A stretch of DNA of 52,199 nucleotides. It comes from an uncultured Saprospiraceae bacterium (GTDB taxonomy: Bacteria > Bacteroidota > Bacteroidia > Chitinophagales > Saprospiraceae). Every line of letters starts with the position of its first letter. The stretch's first letter is position 1. Below, piece after piece: positions 47,635-52,199 of this stretch. The notes below the pieces were generated by a model that was not told the DNA's origin, made no database searches, and worked only from the letters and a program-made list of their open reading frames with translations. The DNA is taken from contig CALDSS010000136.1 in assembly GCA_937924495.1 (NCBI GenBank), positions 1-52,199 of the forward strand, in the 5' to 3' direction. A program made the translations under genes and the position numbers.

Positions 47635-48684
47635 CTATTTAGCTGCTTCCGCTTTCTCTGGCTTTTCCTCTTTCACTTCTTCTTCCTTATTCGGAGCATA
47701 ATAAGCTTTGATTTTTTCTTCAACTTCCAAGGCTAACTCTGGATTGTCTTTGAAAAAGTTCTTTGCCCCTTCGCGACCTTGAGCAATTTTAGCACCATCG
47801 TAGCTATACCAAGAACCACTCTTCTCTACGATATCTGCTTCAACACCGTGGTCAACGATTTCACCTACTTTCGAGATTCCCTCACCGAAAACGATATCGA
47901 ATTCAGCAATACGGAATGGTGGCGCTAATTTGTTTTTCACGACTTTCACTTTTACGTGATTCGCAACCACTGCTCCATCCTTATTTTTGATAGCCGCACC
48001 TGATTTACGAATATCCAAACGGATAGAAGCGTAGAATTTCAATGCGTTACCACCCGTCGTTGTTTCAGGGTTACCGAACATTACACCAATCTTCTCACGT
48101 AACTGGTTGATGAAAATACAACAACATCCTGTACGACCGATAGAACCAGTCAACTTACGCATCGCCTGAGACATCAAACGTGCTTGAAGACCCATTTTAG
48201 AATCTCCCATCTCACCTTCAATCTCACTTCGTGGAACCAAAGCTGCAACAGAATCAATCACAATAATATCAATCGCACCTGAGCGAATCAGGTTTTCAGT
48301 AATTTCTAATGCTTGCTCTCCATTGTCTGGCTGAGAAATCAATAATTCCTCAACATTTACACCAAGGCTTTCTGCATAGAATCTATCGAATGCATGCTCT
48401 GCATCAACGATAGCAGCAATACCACCTTTCTTTTGACACTCCGCAATAGCATGAATTGCCAAAGTCGTTTTACCTGATGATTCAGGGCCATATATCTCAA
48501 CAATACGCCCTTTTGGAAAACCATGAATACCTAATGCAATATCCAACCCTAAAGAACCAGTAGGAATGGTATCTATATCAACTACTTGTTTGTCGCCAAG
48601 ACGCATGACGGTACCTTTACCATAAGCTTTGTCTAGTTTGTCAATAGCTAACTGTAGCATTTTTTCTTTGTCTGTATTCGCCAT
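47635..48684 (-). CDS. recA: Recombinase RecA
   Basis: [92 protein letters not shown]. Confidence 0.98.
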   Translation of the reverse strand: MANTDKEKMLQLAIDKLDKAYGKGTVMRLGDKQVVDIDTIPTGSLGLDIALGIHGFPKGRIVEIYGPESSGKTTLAIHAIAECQKKGGIAAIVDAEHAFDRFYAESLGVNVEELLISQPDNGEQALEITENLIRSGAIDIIVIDSVAALVPRSEIEGEMGDSKMGLQARLMSQAMRKLTGSIGRTGCCCIFINQLREKIGVMFGNPETTTGGNALKFYASIRLDIRKSGAAIKNKDGAVVANHVKVKVVKNKLAPPFRIAEFDIVFGEGISKVGEIVDHGVEADIVEKSGSWYSYDGAKIAQGREGAKNFFKDNPELALEVEEKIKAYYAPNKEEEVKEEKPEKAEAAK

Positions 48685-48728
48685 GAAACTTTGTATTTTA
48701 AAAATCTAAAAATTGTTTTAATGCGGTG

Positions 48729-48760
48729 CAAATATAAAACTTTTTGTTTAAAAAAATCAA
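48729..48760 (-). promoter_or_regulatory. recA promoter
   Basis: Minus strand TTG-N21-TATATTTG. Confidence 0.7.
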
Positions 48761-48914
48761 TTTAAAACAAAAATGTTTGTTAAATTTTAACACATACGTG
48801 TTTTTTGCCCTTAAATATATGGAATATGAGTGGTTTTGGGGATATGATGAAGATTAAATCTTCTGCAGTTCTAAACTGGGAAAAGTATTTCTATAAAATT
48901 ATATGTTAAATATT

Positions 48915-48947
48915 TTGAGATCGAGGGGGGGGGGGATCGTATATTTG
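48915..48947 (+). promoter_or_regulatory. Candidate promoter with G11 tract in the spacer
   Basis: TTG(48915-48917)-N22-TATATTTG(48940-48947); 11 of the 22 spacer bases are the G tract. Confidence 0.6.
48925..48935 (+). repeat. G11 homopolymer tract
   Basis: gatcga-GGGGGGGGGGG-atcg. Confidence 0.97.
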
Positions 48948-49167
48948 TAATAACTAAACGAAATGAACTAAATAAATGAGACCTTGAAGAAACCAATAGA
49001 TATGGAGAGATTCCTTTCGTTTTAAGACTATTACTGCTTTATAATCAAGTTTGGAATTAAGTGCTTTTAAGAGCAATAACGCTCTAAAAAGTGTGTAATC
49101 AAAAGGCTGCTGCGATCAATTTTGCAGACAGAAAGCAACAGCCAATTTTTAAACATAAATTTTAAAA

Positions 49168-49428
49168 ATGGAAATTATGAAAAAATTTTCAATGGATTGT
49201 ATTTCTTTAGGGATTTTAGTGATAGGAATTATTTTTTCCTCCTGCCAAAAAGATAGCTCCCTAATTTTCACAAATTCCTCGGATGGAAAAATCTCAATTA
49301 GAAATGAAGATGGACTATGCGCCTTTTACATGAGTTATGATATAGAATCTCTAACCACTACTCGCATAAAAGAAGAGGCACAGCAAGAACATTTAAACAT
49401 ATTTGATAAAGAATCAAGAATGCTCTGA
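49168..49428 (+). CDS. Small lipoprotein, ~83-86 aa
   Basis: MKKFSMDCISLGILVIGIIFSSCQKDSS lipobox. Confidence 0.6.
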   Translation: MEIMKKFSMDCISLGILVIGIIFSSCQKDSSLIFTNSSDGKISIRNEDGLCAFYMSYDIESLTTTRIKEEAQQEHLNIFDKESRML

Positions 49429-49461
49429 GGCGACTGGTGGATTCTTTAGAACAGATTTAAG

Positions 49462-50640
49462 ATGATTATGAAAAAGTGTTTTATAATTTTATTAGTTATT
49501 TTAGGCTGCTCAAAACAGGAACAGCCGAATCCTTCCAATCCAAGTACAATTTGGAAAACCGAATTCACAAACGATGTTTTAGCAGCAGCCATTTATCCTC
49601 CAATAATCTATAAAGATTTGGTACTGGTTGGTCACTTTACATTAACACATGATCCAAAATTTATCGCCTTTGATAAACATACAGGAGATAAACTTTGGGA
49701 ATGGAATGACTTTTATAATGACTGGGAAACTGGACATTTTAATAGTTATCAATATGAAAATCTCTGGATTTTTACAACTGGCCCAAGGGTCTATGCAATA
49801 AATTTAGATACAGGGGAAACGGAATGGAAGACACATGCTCCTGAAACAGGAGATGTAAGATTAGATGGAATTGATAAGAAAATTTTTCACGTTCGAATTT
49901 TTGGAGACATAAATCAAGGTAATCGAATTGAACAAATGGTAATGTGTGATATTTTTAAAGGTCAGTGGAAAGAAGTTTTTCAACTTGAGCAATACAACCA
50001 TTTGCAGCCTTCTATCAATGACTTTGTTATTGATGTTAATGAAAAAAGCGATACCCTCATTTGGTTTGTTGATTTCAGATATGATTTTTCACAGAATAAT
50101 GAATACCACTTAAAAGTTTTTAATCTAACAAAAGACTCTTTTGTAGTTGATGAAAAACTAGCTGATCTCCAAATTGGAGAAATGCCTGTAATTATCAATG
50201 ACAACGTCATATTTGGAGGTGAAAATATAGTCTGTTATGACAGAAATACTTACAAGCAAAAATGGGTAAATCCTTCCATTCATGGTGATCCGTTTACTTT
50301 TGATAATATGCTTTTTATTGATGAGGAAATTGGTAGCCCTGTTCATCACCTGCGTCTTAATCCTGAAACTGGAAAAGTGATATGGAATACGCAAACCTCA
50401 GGCAGTAGTAGTGATTTGACATACAGAGATAAAAGGCTGTTTTTTATAGGAGGTGGAGATGGTAAATTGCATGGGATAGAAGCAGAAACGGGAGAATATT
50501 TTTGGCATTTTGAAGCCCCTGAATTGAAGCAAAATTCAAATCTGTGGTTTGACGAATCCATTAGCGTTGATAAGGAAACAGGAAGGATTTATACTTGTGA
50601 CTTTAAGAACATTATCTGCTACTCTCCCCCCAACAAATGA
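49462..50640 (+). CDS. PQQ-like beta-propeller lipoprotein, paralog 1
   Basis: LVILGCSKQEQ lipobox; repeats IAFDKHTGDKLWEW, YAINLDTGETEWKT, RLNPETGKVIWNT, HGIEAETGEYFWHF. Confidence 0.85.
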   Translation: MIMKKCFIILLVILGCSKQEQPNPSNPSTIWKTEFTNDVLAAAIYPPIIYKDLVLVGHFTLTHDPKFIAFDKHTGDKLWEWNDFYNDWETGHFNSYQYENLWIFTTGPRVYAINLDTGETEWKTHAPETGDVRLDGIDKKIFHVRIFGDINQGNRIEQMVMCDIFKGQWKEVFQLEQYNHLQPSINDFVIDVNEKSDTLIWFVDFRYDFSQNNEYHLKVFNLTKDSFVVDEKLADLQIGEMPVIINDNVIFGGENIVCYDRNTYKQKWVNPSIHGDPFTFDNMLFIDEEIGSPVHHLRLNPETGKVIWNTQTSGSSSDLTYRDKRLFFIGGGDGKLHGIEAETGEYFWHFEAPELKQNSNLWFDESISVDKETGRIYTCDFKNIICYSPPNK

Positions 50641-50666
50641 CGGAAAATGAGTAATCTTTTTAGTCT

Positions 50667-51848
50667 GTGACTATGAAAAAAAATATTCTAATTTTATTAA
50701 TTATTATTGGCTGCTCCCCTTTGGAGCAGCCGATGCCTTCCAGTCCAAATCCTATTTGGAAAACTAAGTTTATAGGAGATATAATTGCAACATCTTTTTA
50801 TCCACCAGTTATTCATGATGATAAAGTTATTATTAGTCGTTTTCCAATTCCTTATGATTCAAAAATAATGGCATCTGATAAAAATACAGGTGAGATGCTT
50901 TGGGAATGGGATGACTTTTTTCACGACTGGGAAACAGGTAGTTCATTTAAAGGTTATCAATATGAAAACTTGTGGATATTTTCGACTGGACCGAGAGTGT
51001 ATGCTATAAACCTTGATAACGGAGAAACAGTTTGGAAAACACATGCTCCTGAATCAGGTGATGTGAGATTAAAAGGAATTGGAAGGAAGGTTTTTCACAT
51101 GCAGATTTCTGGTGACATCAATCAAGCTAACAGAGTAAATAAATTATTTGTTAGTGACGTACAAAAAGGGAACTGGAAGGAAGTTTTCAGCTTACTTCAA
51201 ACAGACTCTTTACAACCCTCTTTTTCATATGATTTTCTTATTGATGTCAATTTAAAAGGAGATACTCTTATTTGGTTTAACGACATAATGCATAATTATT
51301 CACAAAATATTAGTTACAATCTAAAGGTATTCAATCTGCGTTTGGATTCTTTTGTAGTAGATCGAGAACTTACTGATCTAAAGGCAAGTCAAATGCCTGT
51401 GGTCATTGGTGATAATATAATTTTTGGAGGCTTACAAATCGTTTGTTACGACAGAAATACTTATAAGGTAAAATGGGTTAATCGAACTATCCACGGCGAT
51501 CCTTTTGCATTTGATGGAATGCTTTTTATTAATGAAGAAACAGGTATCCCTGCTCATCATCTTCGACTCGATCCAGATACGGGAGATGAGATATGGAAGA
51601 CCCAAACATCAGGTAGTAGTAGTGATTTAGTTTTCAAAGAGAATAGACTATTTTTCATTGGGGGTGGAGATGGAAAATTACATGGTCTCCATGCTGAGAC
51701 AGGAGAATATTTTTGGCATTTTGAGGCTCCTGAATTAAAAGAAAATTCAAATTTATGGTTTGATAGATCAATTAGTATTGATCAAGAAACAGGAAGAATT
51801 TATACTTGTGATTTTAAAAATATCATCTGTTATCCACCACCTAATTAA
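50667..51848 (+). CDS. PQQ-like beta-propeller lipoprotein, paralog 2 (tandem duplicate)
   Basis: IIIGCSPLEQ lipobox; same propeller repeats, strongly similar to the preceding ORF. Confidence 0.85.
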   Translation: MTMKKNILILLIIIGCSPLEQPMPSSPNPIWKTKFIGDIIATSFYPPVIHDDKVIISRFPIPYDSKIMASDKNTGEMLWEWDDFFHDWETGSSFKGYQYENLWIFSTGPRVYAINLDNGETVWKTHAPESGDVRLKGIGRKVFHMQISGDINQANRVNKLFVSDVQKGNWKEVFSLLQTDSLQPSFSYDFLIDVNLKGDTLIWFNDIMHNYSQNISYNLKVFNLRLDSFVVDRELTDLKASQMPVVIGDNIIFGGLQIVCYDRNTYKVKWVNRTIHGDPFAFDGMLFINEETGIPAHHLRLDPDTGDEIWKTQTSGSSSDLVFKENRLFFIGGGDGKLHGLHAETGEYFWHFEAPELKENSNLWFDRSISIDQETGRIYTCDFKNIICYPPPN

Positions 51849-51859
51849 TAGTAAAAAAT

Positions 51860-51893
51860 AATCGGGTAGCTCCTCACTTGGAACTACCCGATT
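51860..51893. terminator. Terminator between convergent genes
   Basis: AATCGGGTAG...CTACCCGATT. Confidence 0.75.
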
Positions 51894-51912
51894 CATTTTT
51901 CAAAAATATAAA

Positions 51913-52199
51913 TCAATCCACAATCATCTCCTGCTTATCCAACTCCTGCTGACGAATATTCACTGGCAAATCTCTAAACCCATATTGTTGATTTCTCAAT
52001 TGCGGATTAAATCCAGCTTCTTTGATAGCTTCCTGAATTCCATCTGCCGTGAAGCGGAAACGAGCACCTGCGGCAGAAACCACATTCTCCTCAATCATAA
52101 TCGAACCAAAATCATTGGCACCTGAGTGTAAACAAACTTGAGCGACTTTTTTACCAACCGTCAACCAAGACGCTTGAATGTTGACTACGTTCGGGAGCA
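51913..52199 (-). CDS. mqnC: Cyclic dehypoxanthinyl futalosine synthase, C-terminal part (truncated by window end)
   Basis: Frame is open to the window edge: LPNVVNIQASWLTVGKKVAQVCLHSGANDFGSIMIEENVVSAAGARFRFTADGIQEAIKEAGFNPQLRNQQY. Confidence 0.85.
   Translation of the reverse strand, partial: LPNVVNIQASWLTVGKKVAQVCLHSGANDFGSIMIEENVVSAAGARFRFTADGIQEAIKEAGFNPQLRNQQYGFRDLPVNIRQQELDKQEMIVD

Overview
Chromosomal window from an AT-rich Bacteroidota, probably Saprospiraceae-like. This is inferred from T9SS type A/B sorting domains, TTG-N20/21-TAnnTTTG promoters, DUF1501/PSD1 proteins and a Bacteroidota-type core gene set. Core genes include ftsK, dapA, accA, asnS, recA, a fused E1 dehydrogenase and the tail of mqnC. 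Between them are many lipoproteins, several large T9SS-secreted proteins, a five-gene Planctomycetes-style cytochrome/DUF1501/NHL cassette, and an array of four divergent tRNAs with repetitive spacers. The most interesting signal is a pair of long poly-G tracts, each tied to lipoprotein genes. G9 at 10649-10657 breaks the reading frame of a lipoprotein signal peptide, and exactly 8 G would restore it. G11 at 48925-48935 lies inside the -33/-7 spacer of a Bacteroidota promoter upstream of a small lipoprotein and two tandem PQQ-propeller-like lipoproteins. Together they look like contingency (phase-variation) loci using two different mechanisms. Other leads are an M48-like lipoprotein with a swapped zinc-ligand pattern (HEVAY plus HAD), a perfect 21-bp inverted repeat in the ftsK leader, REP-like palindromes, and two uncalled small ORFs. 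All calls come from reading the sequence; no database search was run.
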